A DNA stretch of 35,382 nucleotides, taken from positions 1-35,382 of the forward strand of contig JAGRBY010000007.1 of assembly GCA_020433835.1 (NCBI GenBank), read 5' to 3'. The stretch comes from Anaerolineae bacterium (lineage in GTDB: Bacteria > Chloroflexota > Anaerolineae > 4572-78 > J111). Made by a program: the position numbers and the translations under genes. The notes beneath the pieces were generated by a model. That model saw only the letters and a program-made list of their open reading frames with translations, made no database searches and was not told the origin of the DNA. Positions 1 to 6,218 of the stretch are shown here, one piece after another (the stretch's first letter is position 1; each line of letters starts with the position of its first letter).

Positions 1-1
1 C

Positions 2-592
2 CATACTATGGTGCTGGCCTTAAGTGATTTGGGGTTAAACAGCTGTTACCACCTCGACGACAGCGAACAGGCAGAGACCTACTGCCGCCAGGCGTTGATG
101 ATTGCCCGCGATATTAAAGATCGCTATAGCGAAGGCTACAGTTCGGCTCGCCTTGGTCTTATCCTGGCTTACAGCGGTGATCTTCCGGCCGCAGCCGAAG
201 CTTACCGCCGCGCCATTCATCTACGCCGCAAACTTGGCCAAGATAATGTTGCCATTTTTGATCTGGCCGAGTTGGCCTGGGTAACAATGCGGCGTAAACA
301 GACAGCTCAGGCCCTGGCTCAGGTCGATGAAATTTTGAATTGGCTTGAGATAAACGACACGACCTACTTTAACGAACTGCCGCGTGTTTACTGGCGCTGC
401 TATCAAGTTTTGCAAGCAACCCACCCAACCGCCCCTCCCCTGCAGTTGAAGAAGATGGGCGTTCTGGATGCCACCTACAACGTCTTACAAAACCGGGCCA
501 ACCGCATAGAAGACGAGCATCTGCGGCGCAGCTATTTGGAACAGGTAGCCATCCATCGAAAAATCACCCAAGCCTGGCAAGCGGAACAATAA
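2..592 (+). CDS. TPR-repeat protein, C-terminal part (cut by window edge)
   Basis: The frame is open to the left edge, so this is the C-terminal part of a longer protein; the ATG at 8 is probably internal. The visible part has tetratricopeptide-like helical pairs with small residues at the usual places, for example around 'AETYCRQALMIARDI' and 'AAEAYRRAIHLRRKL'. It ends in a helical tail without repeats. Such C-terminal TPR blocks are common in Chloroflexota LuxR/SARP-type regulators and AAA/NB-ARC proteins, where they sense or scaffold partners. The missing N-terminus prevents saying which type this is. No membrane segment is seen. Confidence 0.75.
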   Translation, partial: HTMVLALSDLGLNSCYHLDDSEQAETYCRQALMIARDIKDRYSEGYSSARLGLILAYSGDLPAAAEAYRRAIHLRRKLGQDNVAIFDLAELAWVTMRRKQTAQALAQVDEILNWLEINDTTYFNELPRVYWRCYQVLQATHPTAPPLQLKKMGVLDATYNVLQNRANRIEDEHLRRSYLEQVAIHRKITQAWQAEQ

Positions 593-804
593 AACGCTTA
601 GCGAGTCACTGCTGAACCTTAAATCCCCCCACCAATAGCCTCCAAACAACACCCTTTCCGGCTTTCATCTATCAGAACGGTTCGATATATTTGGCTGCCT
701 GAATCACTGCGATTCGAACGGCCCGCCGTATCGACCCCAGAATGCGTTGAACCGGCAAACTCCGAAGATCAAGTGGTTTCATTGAAAACCCGAATACATG
801 GGCG
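593..804. other. Intergenic stretch between convergent genes
   Basis: This gap separates the TPR gene (plus) from the SDR gene (minus). I see no strong hairpin with a T-run. A minus-strand reading frame of 36 codons starts at 782 but has no ribosome binding site, so I do not call it. Confidence 0.4.
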
Positions 805-1506
805 TCATACCGACCGGGTGATGCCCCCATCAACGCGAATATTCTGGCCGGTGATATAGCCTGCCCCTGGCGAAAGCAAAAACTGCACGGTTTGGGCGAT
901 TTCCTCAACCGTGCCGTAACGGGCCATCGGAATGCGGGCGCGGCGCTCCTCCGTCTCCGGCAGGCTGTCGATAAAGCCGGGCAGGAGGTTGTTCATGCGG
1001 ATGTTGTTCGCCGCGTAGGTATCGGCATAGAGTTTGGTGAAGCCGGCCAGCGCGGCTCGCATCGCCGCTGAAACGGGGAAGGTCGCTTCCGGCTCGAAAA
1101 CGGCGTAGGTTGAGATATTGACGATGGCACCGCCGCCCTGAGCCTGCATAATCGGCGTGACCAGGCGAGCCATACGTACAACGTTGAGCATCACCAGATC
1201 CAACCCGGCGTGCCAATCTTCATCGGGGATGTCCAGCAGCGGGCCTTTGGGCGGGTGGCCGGTATGATTGACTACGGCGTCGATGCGACCATAGCGTTCC
1301 ATGGTTTGATCAACCAACTTCTGCAAATCGGCAACGCTCGTTACCGAGCCGGTCAGCCCCACCCCGCCAAGCGACTGGGCTAACTCCTCAGCCGCCCCGG
1401 ATGGCGACATCAGAGCGACAGTGTATTCATTAGCGGCCAGTTCGCGAGCGATGGCAGCCCCCATCCCCCGACCGGCAGCGGTGATAATAGCAACTTTTTG
1501 AGACAT
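805..1506 (-). CDS. SDR-fold protein with altered catalytic motif
   Basis: This 233-residue protein has a short-chain dehydrogenase/reductase fold. The nucleotide-binding glycine motif is TAAGRGMG (residues 9-16), and VNHTG (79-83) stands where NNAG is usual. The active-site serine is S132 in NIST, and the C-terminus GYITGQNIRVDGGITRSV is classical. The catalytic YxxxK is not present: the aligned position reads SAAMR (146-150), so Tyr is Ser and Lys is Arg. The family is normally NAD(P)-dependent, but this member may be a non-classical enzyme or a binding protein. The start is supported by AAGGAA just upstream. It lies 136 bp downstream of the DUF1338 gene on the same strand and has a LacI-like operator directly before its start. 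Confidence 0.88.
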   Translation of the reverse strand: MSQKVAIITAAGRGMGAAIARELAANEYTVALMSPSGAAEELAQSLGGVGLTGSVTSVADLQKLVDQTMERYGRIDAVVNHTGHPPKGPLLDIPDEDWHAGLDLVMLNVVRMARLVTPIMQAQGGGAIVNISTYAVFEPEATFPVSAAMRAALAGFTKLYADTYAANNIRMNNLLPGFIDSLPETEERRARIPMARYGTVEEIAQTVQFLLSPGAGYITGQNIRVDGGITRSV

Positions 1507-1518
1507 GGAAAATTCCTT

Positions 1519-1534
1519 TTGTAAACGTTTACAA
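1519..1534. promoter_or_regulatory. Perfect 16-bp palindrome, LacI-family-like operator
   Basis: The sequence TTGTAAACGTTTACAA is a perfect palindrome with the central CG typical of LacI/GalR-family operators. It ends 12 bp before the SDR start codon and overlaps the region just upstream of the ribosome binding site, a position suited to repression. No LacI-type regulator gene is in the window. Confidence 0.7.
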
Positions 1535-1559
1535 TATGCCTATAACGGATAACAGAGAG

Positions 1560-1636
1560 GTAGAGGAGATAAAGAGATGAGGAGATTAGGAGATTTCTGT
1601 GGTCAATCTCTAATCGCCTAATCGCCTAATCTCCCA
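1560..1636. repeat. Imperfect inverted repeat with tandem TAATCGCC octamers
   Basis: GAGATTAGGAGATT on the left faces a run of octamers (TAATCGCC, TAATCGCC, TAATCTCC) on the right, giving a partly palindromic block between the DUF1338 and SDR genes. It could act as a weak terminator or be a small dispersed repeat. No T-run is present. Confidence 0.45.
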
Positions 1637-1642
1637 CCCTTG

Positions 1643-2581
1643 TTAATTTCGTTTTTGGGTTTGATGGCTATACGTACTTTCGAAAATTTTGTCGGCGTTA
1701 GCGGCTTCGAAGCCGTCGCGGCGATGTTCGCGCCGAATTTGGTCTTGAGGCAGATTAGCAAATTGCGGCAGCACGCGTCGCTCGGCGAACTCGACGTAGG
1801 AGCCGGAGATGCGATGGGTTTCCAGGCCGCCATGACCATCGGCAAATTGGGCATCGACCATTTCAGCCACGGTCGAGCTTTGGATCAGGTTGCCGTCGTC
1901 GCTGACTTTGGCTTTGCCGCCGGAATCGTTGAGCTTGAAGCCGTTGGCCTCCAGAAAATCGTTGTATTGGGCGATGGTGTTATAGCCGTCCGGCAGGTTG
2001 TGAACGCTGACGGTAAAGTGGTTGAGGTAATAGCGGTTGTAAATGACCCAGGCGGCGTACTCACTCTCCTGGCCGAGGCGTTGGTAGTCCTCCCAAGTCG
2101 GCGTGCGCCAGAGCGGCTGGTGCAAAAAGGCATCGACCGCGTAGCCATCATTGAGGTTTACAGCATCGACCGGGTCAGATGAAACCTCATCGGTATAGGA
2201 TTGAATGATGTGTTGCGCTTCCGGCGAAAGCTCAGGCACGCGCAGTTCGCTGATGAAAATGCGGGGATAACCCGGCTCCGGCGGAGCGTACCAGTAGGCG
2301 TTCAGTTTTTTGTGGGCAAAGTTGTAGCGGTCGCGCCGCTGGTAGCCGTAATGCAAAAAAACCTTCTCCAGCGAAGCGATACCCAACTGCGGCACGCCCA
2401 TCGTTCGGAAGGCGATGTGGTCGTTTTCGATCTCGTTACCGGAACCGATTAGTCCGGCATCAACCATCGTCTGAATAATCGCGGCCACATCCGGCACGCG
2501 CTCTTGATAACGGCGCATCAAACCGTCCAGTACGATGTCGAGTGTTTCGAGTTGGGGTTGGGTTTGTACAAGCGATGACAT
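1643..2581 (-). CDS. DUF1338 / HglS-type 2-oxoadipate dioxygenase-decarboxylase family protein
   Basis: The 312-residue product belongs by pattern to the DUF1338 (HglS/YdcJ) family of Fe(II) enzymes. HglS converts 2-oxoadipate to 2-hydroxyglutarate in D-lysine catabolism. The expected metal ligands and a substrate arginine are visible: H55 and R59 in DHIAFR, H188 in NHFTVSVHN, and E264 in SYVEFAER. I chose the ATG at 2581 rather than the one 29 codons upstream because AGGAGA lies at good distance before it and the extra N-terminal residues do not look like the family. The exact substrate is not certain. The SDR gene follows downstream and may act on a related keto or hydroxy acid, which is inference. 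Confidence 0.87.
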   Translation of the reverse strand: MSSLVQTQPQLETLDIVLDGLMRRYQERVPDVAAIIQTMVDAGLIGSGNEIENDHIAFRTMGVPQLGIASLEKVFLHYGYQRRDRYNFAHKKLNAYWYAPPEPGYPRIFISELRVPELSPEAQHIIQSYTDEVSSDPVDAVNLNDGYAVDAFLHQPLWRTPTWEDYQRLGQESEYAAWVIYNRYYLNHFTVSVHNLPDGYNTIAQYNDFLEANGFKLNDSGGKAKVSDDGNLIQSSTVAEMVDAQFADGHGGLETHRISGSYVEFAERRVLPQFANLPQDQIRREHRRDGFEAANADKIFESTYSHQTQKRN

Positions 2582-2616
2582 GAGATATCTCCTATGAGCA
2601 CTAACGGGAGCAATCG

Positions 2617-2687
2617 GTAGGAGCGAGGCAACTCTAACGGAAGCCGCTTTTATAAACCAAGTTCTCATTGAGTTGCCTCGCCCCTAC
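2617..2687. repeat. REP-like inverted repeat
   Basis: The arms GTAGGAGCGAGGCAACTC (2617-2634) and GAGTTGCCTCGCCCCTAC (2670-2687) are reverse complements at 17 of 18 positions, with a 35-base spacer. It lies upstream of the DUF1338 gene. The GC-rich arms and lack of a T-run fit a dispersed repeat better than a terminator. Confidence 0.6.
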
Positions 2688-2789
2688 GTCGCTCCGATAT
2701 TTTGGATTTTGTGCCAAGTGGCACAGTACGTATAGGCAATATAGGTCTGTATCTGACGGAAGTCAAACTTATTGAAAGTTAGAGAGTTT

Positions 2790-2838
2790 GTAGAGTTTTT
2801 GGAGTTCGTAGAGTTTTTGGAGTTCGTGGAGTTGGAGC
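2790..2838. repeat. Short tandem repeat upstream of hypA
   Basis: Two exact copies of an 18-base unit, GTAGAGTTTTTGGAGTTC (2790-2807 and 2808-2825), are followed by a degraded third copy beginning GTGGAGTTGGAG. The gap from 2690 to 2890 holds no gene. Confidence 0.65.
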
Positions 2839-2903
2839 GTTTGGTTTAATGGAGATAGTTGTTCAAAGGGAGTGAACTATTTAGCTTTCCTGTTTGGTCA
2901 AGG

Positions 2904-2909
2904 TATAAT
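2904..2909 (+). promoter_or_regulatory. Perfect -10 box (TATAAT) for hypA, possibly leaderless
   Basis: TATAAT ends only 9 bases before the hypA ATG at 2919, so transcription would start at or just before the start codon. No ribosome binding site stands before that ATG. A clear -35 box is not visible (TTAGCT at 17-base spacing). Confidence 0.5.
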
Positions 2910-2918
2910 GCTGTCATA

Positions 2919-3281
2919 ATGCACGAACTGCCTGTTACGCAAGGAATATTATCTGTGGTGTTGGAGACTGCCGAGCAGCACGGCGGTCATCGCATTACGG
3001 CCATCAATTTGGTTATTGGCGATTTGGCCAGTATTGTTGATGACTCGGTTCAGTTTTATTTCGACGTGTTGAGCGCGGGTACGCTGGCCGAGGGAGCCAA
3101 ACTGAACTTCAAACGGGAAGCGGCCAACGCGCGATGTTTGGAGTGCGGCCATACGTATACCGTTACACCGCCGCTCGATCCGTTTTGTCCGCAGTGTGAC
3201 AGTGCGTTTTTACAGATTAGCGGCGGTAAAGAATTTTATATCGACAGCATCGAGGTGGATGATGAAGATTCCCGTAGTTAA
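2919..3281 (+). CDS. hypA: HypA, nickel metallochaperone for [NiFe] hydrogenase maturation
   Basis: The 120-residue protein begins MHELPVTQGI, where His2 and the N-terminal amine bind nickel in the family. It carries the structural zinc site C73-x2-C76 ... C90-x2-C93. HypA works with HypB to deliver Ni to the hydrogenase large subunit, and in some bacteria to urease, in the cytoplasm. I chose the ATG at 2919, because an upstream in-frame ATG at 2859 would add 20 residues unlike the family. Its end overlaps the hypB start, which implies translational coupling. The remaining hyp genes and hydrogenase subunits are not in this window. Confidence 0.95.
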   Translation: MHELPVTQGILSVVLETAEQHGGHRITAINLVIGDLASIVDDSVQFYFDVLSAGTLAEGAKLNFKREAANARCLECGHTYTVTPPLDPFCPQCDSAFLQISGGKEFYIDSIEVDDEDSRS

Positions 3282-3921
3282 ACAGATTTTAACCGGCAAC
3301 GATCAAATCGCGGCAGAAAATGAAAAAACGTTTCGCGAGAATGGCGTATTCGCCCTCAATCTGATGGCCGCGCCGGGGGCAGGCAAAACCACGTTTATAT
3401 TGGCAACTATCGACCATTTGCCGGACAGCATCCGGCCCGCCGTTATCGAGGGTGATCTGGCCTCGACGATTGATGCCGATACGATTTCGCAGCGGGGCGT
3501 GCCGGTCATCCAGATCAACACCGGCGGCGGCTGTCATCTCGATGCGCCGATGATCCGCGACTCGCTGCCGCATTTCGCGTTGCGCGATATCGACCTGCTT
3601 TTTGTTGAAAATGTCGGCAATCTGGTTTGTCCCTCCAATTTCAATCTCGGTACGGCGCTGTCGGTCGTCGTGTCCAGCACGGCTGAGGGTCACGATAAAC
3701 CGTATAAATATCCCGGCATCTTCGCCACGGCTGATGTGGTTATCCTGACCAAAGCTGATATTTTGGAAGTGTTTGATTTTGATCTGGCGTTTTTCGAGCG
3801 AGGTTTGAAGGCGGTTAATCCCGCTGCGCCGCTTTTTGTACTATCAGGACGGACCGGAAAGGGAATTGAGGCTTGGATAGAGTGGTTGATAGGTCAAATA
3901 TCAATAATAAGCCTTGAGTAA
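3262..3921 (+). CDS. hypB: HypB, GTPase for hydrogenase nickel insertion
   Basis: This protein of about 219 residues is a SIMIBI-class GTPase. The P-loop is APGAGKTT (about 37-44), followed by VIEGDLASTIDAD and the metal-binding INTGGGCHLDAP (C91, H92), and C123 in VGNLVCP. It lacks the long His-rich nickel-storage N-terminus found in some species, and also the CxxCGC motif at the N-terminus. Two adjacent ATGs (3259 and 3262) follow GAGGTGG, and either may be used. It overlaps hypA by about 20 bases. Confidence 0.95.
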   Translation: MKIPVVKQILTGNDQIAAENEKTFRENGVFALNLMAAPGAGKTTFILATIDHLPDSIRPAVIEGDLASTIDADTISQRGVPVIQINTGGGCHLDAPMIRDSLPHFALRDIDLLFVENVGNLVCPSNFNLGTALSVVVSSTAEGHDKPYKYPGIFATADVVILTKADILEVFDFDLAFFERGLKAVNPAAPLFVLSGRTGKGIEAWIEWLIGQISIISLE

Positions 3922-3943
3922 TAGTAGATGGGAAAGAACCAAG

Positions 3944-4249
3944 ATGACAACAGAACAAAAATTGCCGCCTATACATCCCGGCGAAATATTGCTTGAAGAG
4001 TTCATGAAGCCTATGGGACTAAGCCAGTATCGTGTGGCAAAAGATATTCATGTTTCGCCCCGCCGCATCAACGAGATAGTTCATGGCAAAAGGAATATTA
4101 GTGCCGACACGGCCTTACGGCTATCGCGCTACTTTGGTTTATCCGAACGATTTTGGATGAATTTACAAAGTCGGTACGATCTGGAAATAGAAAAGGATCG
4201 ATTAGCGGGGCGCTTGGAAAAAGAAGTAAAAGTATATTCTGCGGCGTAA
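3944..4249 (+). CDS. HigA/VapI-family HTH antitoxin, apparently orphan
   Basis: This product of about 101 residues opens with PPIHPGEILLEEFMKPMGLSQ, a hallmark of the HigA addiction-module antidote family. An XRE-type helix-turn-helix follows (SQYRVAKDIHVSPRRINEIVHG), then DTALRLSRYFGLSERFWMNLQ. Such proteins bind their own operator and neutralise a RelE-like HigB toxin. No higB is found upstream; hypB lies there, about 20 bases away. A TTG at 3914 in the same frame would overlap hypB, so I prefer the ATG at 3944. It may be a solitary regulator. Confidence 0.85.
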   Translation: MTTEQKLPPIHPGEILLEEFMKPMGLSQYRVAKDIHVSPRRINEIVHGKRNISADTALRLSRYFGLSERFWMNLQSRYDLEIEKDRLAGRLEKEVKVYSAA

Positions 4250-4300
4250 TAAATTACGGTCAATCAGTAGAATATGAGGCAAGGTTCCTCGAACTTTATT

Positions 4301-5221
4301 CTATAAGTTCGCTAAAATCTCCTGCAAGTCCTCATCCAACGGAGCCTCAAACTGAAGCGGTTCGTCGGTGCGCGGATGCTGGAATGACAGCCGCCAGGCG
4401 TGCAGAAAGTGACGCTTTAACCCCAGCCGGTTGCGACGACGACCATAAACTGTGTCGCCCACCACCGGGCAGCCGAGCCAGGCTAAATGGACGCGAATTT
4501 GATGCGTTCGGCCTGTTTCCAGACCAATTTCTAACAAACTGTATTCATCAAACACCTCCAGCACGCGAAAGCGGGTTCGAGCCGGTTTACCGTCGCTGCG
4601 GGGCGCAAATTTTTGGCGATGACGAGAATCGCGACCCAACGGCACGTCGATGACGCCTTCAAGCGCTTCGGGGTGACCGAATACCAGAGCCAGGTAGATT
4701 TTTTCAACCGTTCGAGCCTTGAACTGTTTTTGAAGGCTGCGAAGCGCTTCCGAAGTACGGGCGATAACGATCAAACCGGAGGTATCCTGATCAAGCCGAT
4801 GGACGATGCCGGGTCGATTGGTTGAGTCGGCGTTTTGTGATGTCATCTCGATAAGATCAGGATAGCGGGCCAGTAAGGCATTGACGAGTGTGCCGCTGTC
4901 GTGGCCCTGAGCCGGGTGAACGACCAGGCCGGCGGGTTTATTGACCACAATCAGATCGGCGTCTTCAAACACAATATCCAGCGGAATATCTTCGGGGATA
5001 GGGCTATCGGGTTTTTCGGCGGGGAATTGGATGGTTATGAGGTCGCCCGGTTGAACGGCGCTGTTCGGTTTAACCGGACGGTTTGCGACTAAAACTTTAT
5101 GATCTTGTATCAGTTTTTTGAGTTGCGAGCGCGATAATTCGGGAAATTCCTGCGCGAGATAGTGATCGAGGCGCGGGGCCGACCGATCGGCTTGCACATG
5201 AATTTGGCGCTCGGCAGACAT
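4301..5221 (-). CDS. rluD: RluD-family 23S rRNA pseudouridine synthase
   Basis: The 306-residue protein has an N-terminal S4 RNA-binding domain (about 13-70: RLDHYLAQEFPELSRSQLKKLI). The RluA-type catalytic domain follows, with the signature GIVHRLDQDTSGLIVIARTS holding the catalytic Asp. Family members convert uridines of helix 69 in 23S rRNA to pseudouridine; the exact target positions cannot be read from sequence. It is the last gene of a minus-strand run after lspA and a small ORF that ends 7 bases upstream. No good ribosome binding site precedes its ATG, which suggests coupling to the upstream frame. Confidence 0.93.
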   Translation of the reverse strand: MSAERQIHVQADRSAPRLDHYLAQEFPELSRSQLKKLIQDHKVLVANRPVKPNSAVQPGDLITIQFPAEKPDSPIPEDIPLDIVFEDADLIVVNKPAGLVVHPAQGHDSGTLVNALLARYPDLIEMTSQNADSTNRPGIVHRLDQDTSGLIVIARTSEALRSLQKQFKARTVEKIYLALVFGHPEALEGVIDVPLGRDSRHRQKFAPRSDGKPARTRFRVLEVFDEYSLLEIGLETGRTHQIRVHLAWLGCPVVGDTVYGRRRNRLGLKRHFLHAWRLSFQHPRTDEPLQFEAPLDEDLQEILANL

Positions 5222-5227
5222 AAGAAA

Positions 5228-5509
5228 TTAAGACTGCTGCTGTTTACGAACTTTATCAAGAGCATGGAGAGCAATACCGGAGCGTGCACCGCCCGATTGT
5301 TGAAACGCCCGCCGCCGTTGAACCAGACGGTGTTCAACCAACAACTTTACCGGCAAAGACTGACGATCAACATGCGCGGTCGATCGCTGACGAAAACCAA
5401 AGACCAGGTGACGTACCCGCTGGCCAAGTTCACCAGCTTTTTGCCCATAGTTTTTGATGGTGTCAGAAACCTTTCCGCGCAGTATAGTTGGGTCAAGTCG
5501 TTTCTTCAT
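5228..5509 (-). CDS. Small basic protein coupled to lspA, unknown function
   Basis: This 93-residue frame starts in an ATGA overlap with the lspA stop codon and ends 7 bases before rluD, so it is placed like a real operon gene. The product is strongly basic (many Arg, Lys and Gln), has no membrane segment, and shows no family I recognise. The first 35 residues look helical (GKVSDTIKNYGQKAGELGQRVRH); the rest is of lower quality. It could be a decayed or frameshifted gene. Confidence 0.45.
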   Translation of the reverse strand: MKKRLDPTILRGKVSDTIKNYGQKAGELGQRVRHLVFGFRQRSTAHVDRQSLPVKLLVEHRLVQRRRAFQQSGGARSGIALHALDKVRKQQQS

Positions 5510-6045
5510 ACACGTTCTCCTTTTGACAAGCTAGGGTCCTGCTTTGACGAGGCCGGATGTTCCTCCAGATCCCACAAATGATAGGCTAAAATCGCCACAC
5601 CCAGCACAATAGAAACATCAGCAATGTTAAAAATAGGCCAAAAGCCAACATCCACAAAATCAACCACATAGCCTCGAATAATACGATCGAGCAAATTACC
5701 CATAGCACCACCTAACTGTAAACCCAGGCTCATTCTGATCCAAAAGTTTTCCGTAGGCAATTGGTGGTGAAAAGCAATTATGCCGGTAATCACCACAAAA
5801 GCAATGACAATAAAAACCAGACCCAATTGCGCAAACATACCAAAGGCCGCCCCGGTGTTGGTAATAAACGTAAACTTAAGCAGACGGTCCAAAGCCGGGT
5901 ACAGGCTCAACGAGCCTTCCAAGGGAATATGCTCTACAACCAAAAATTTGGCCACTTGGTCGAGTGCAAAAACAATGGCCGCAATTCCAATAATGGATGC
6001 TAACGGCCCCCCTGTTTGTGTTGATTGTGTTGTTGGTTTGCTGAT
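5506..6045 (-). CDS. lspA: Lipoprotein signal peptidase (signal peptidase II)
   Basis: LspA is an inner-membrane aspartyl protease that cuts the signal peptide from lipidated prolipoproteins. Four membrane segments can be seen. The conserved ITNTGAAFGMF and the two catalytic-Asp regions GNLLDRIIRGYVVDFVDV and FNIADVSIVLG are all present. The start is a problem. The only in-frame ATG (6171) and nearby TTGs lie at or upstream of a plausible promoter (6075-6102). AGAGG sits 8 bases before an in-frame ATC at 6045, which would give a normal-length protein of about 179 residues. I list that start with caution; the frame is open up to 6171. Confidence 0.9.
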   Translation of the reverse strand: MSKPTTQSTQTGGPLASIIGIAAIVFALDQVAKFLVVEHIPLEGSLSLYPALDRLLKFTFITNTGAAFGMFAQLGLVFIVIAFVVITGIIAFHHQLPTENFWIRMSLGLQLGGAMGNLLDRIIRGYVVDFVDVGFWPIFNIADVSIVLGVAILAYHLWDLEEHPASSKQDPSLSKGERV

Positions 6046-6074
6046 GGAAAAAACCTCTGTTACCCCTACATCAA

Positions 6075-6102
6075 ATTGTAACCGAAAAAAACAGAACAAC
6101 AA
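6075..6102 (-). promoter_or_regulatory. Probable lspA operon promoter
   Basis: On the minus strand TTGTTG (6102-6097), a 16-base spacer and TACAAT (6080-6075) form a fair sigma-70-type promoter. It reads into lspA, the small ORF and rluD. Confidence 0.5.
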
Positions 6103-6161
6103 CCAGCCATTTGTCCTACCCAAACCGACATTGTACACATTTCTCCAAAAATGACCAAAGG

Positions 6162-6190
6162 TTGTCATCAAAGCGGGGCGGTGTTAGAAT
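6162..6190 (+). promoter_or_regulatory. Strong sigma-70-type promoter for the YfhO-like gene
   Basis: TTGTCA (6162-6167), a 17-base spacer and TAGAAT (6185-6190) lie 28 bases before the GTG start at 6219. This decides that translation starts after 6190, not at the upstream in-frame ATG at 6111. Confidence 0.7.
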
Positions 6191-6218
6191 CCGGCTTTAT
6201 CTACTGCCCGGAGATAGC

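Noticed and set aside
672..908. Minus-strand frame overlapping and following the SDR end
   Set aside because: Most of it overlaps the SDR gene in another frame. The part outside has no ribosome binding site and no recognisable domain.
1640..2182. Plus-strand frame of 180 codons opposite the DUF1338 gene
   Set aside because: It is an antisense shadow. The minus strand holds a well-conserved family with all metal ligands.
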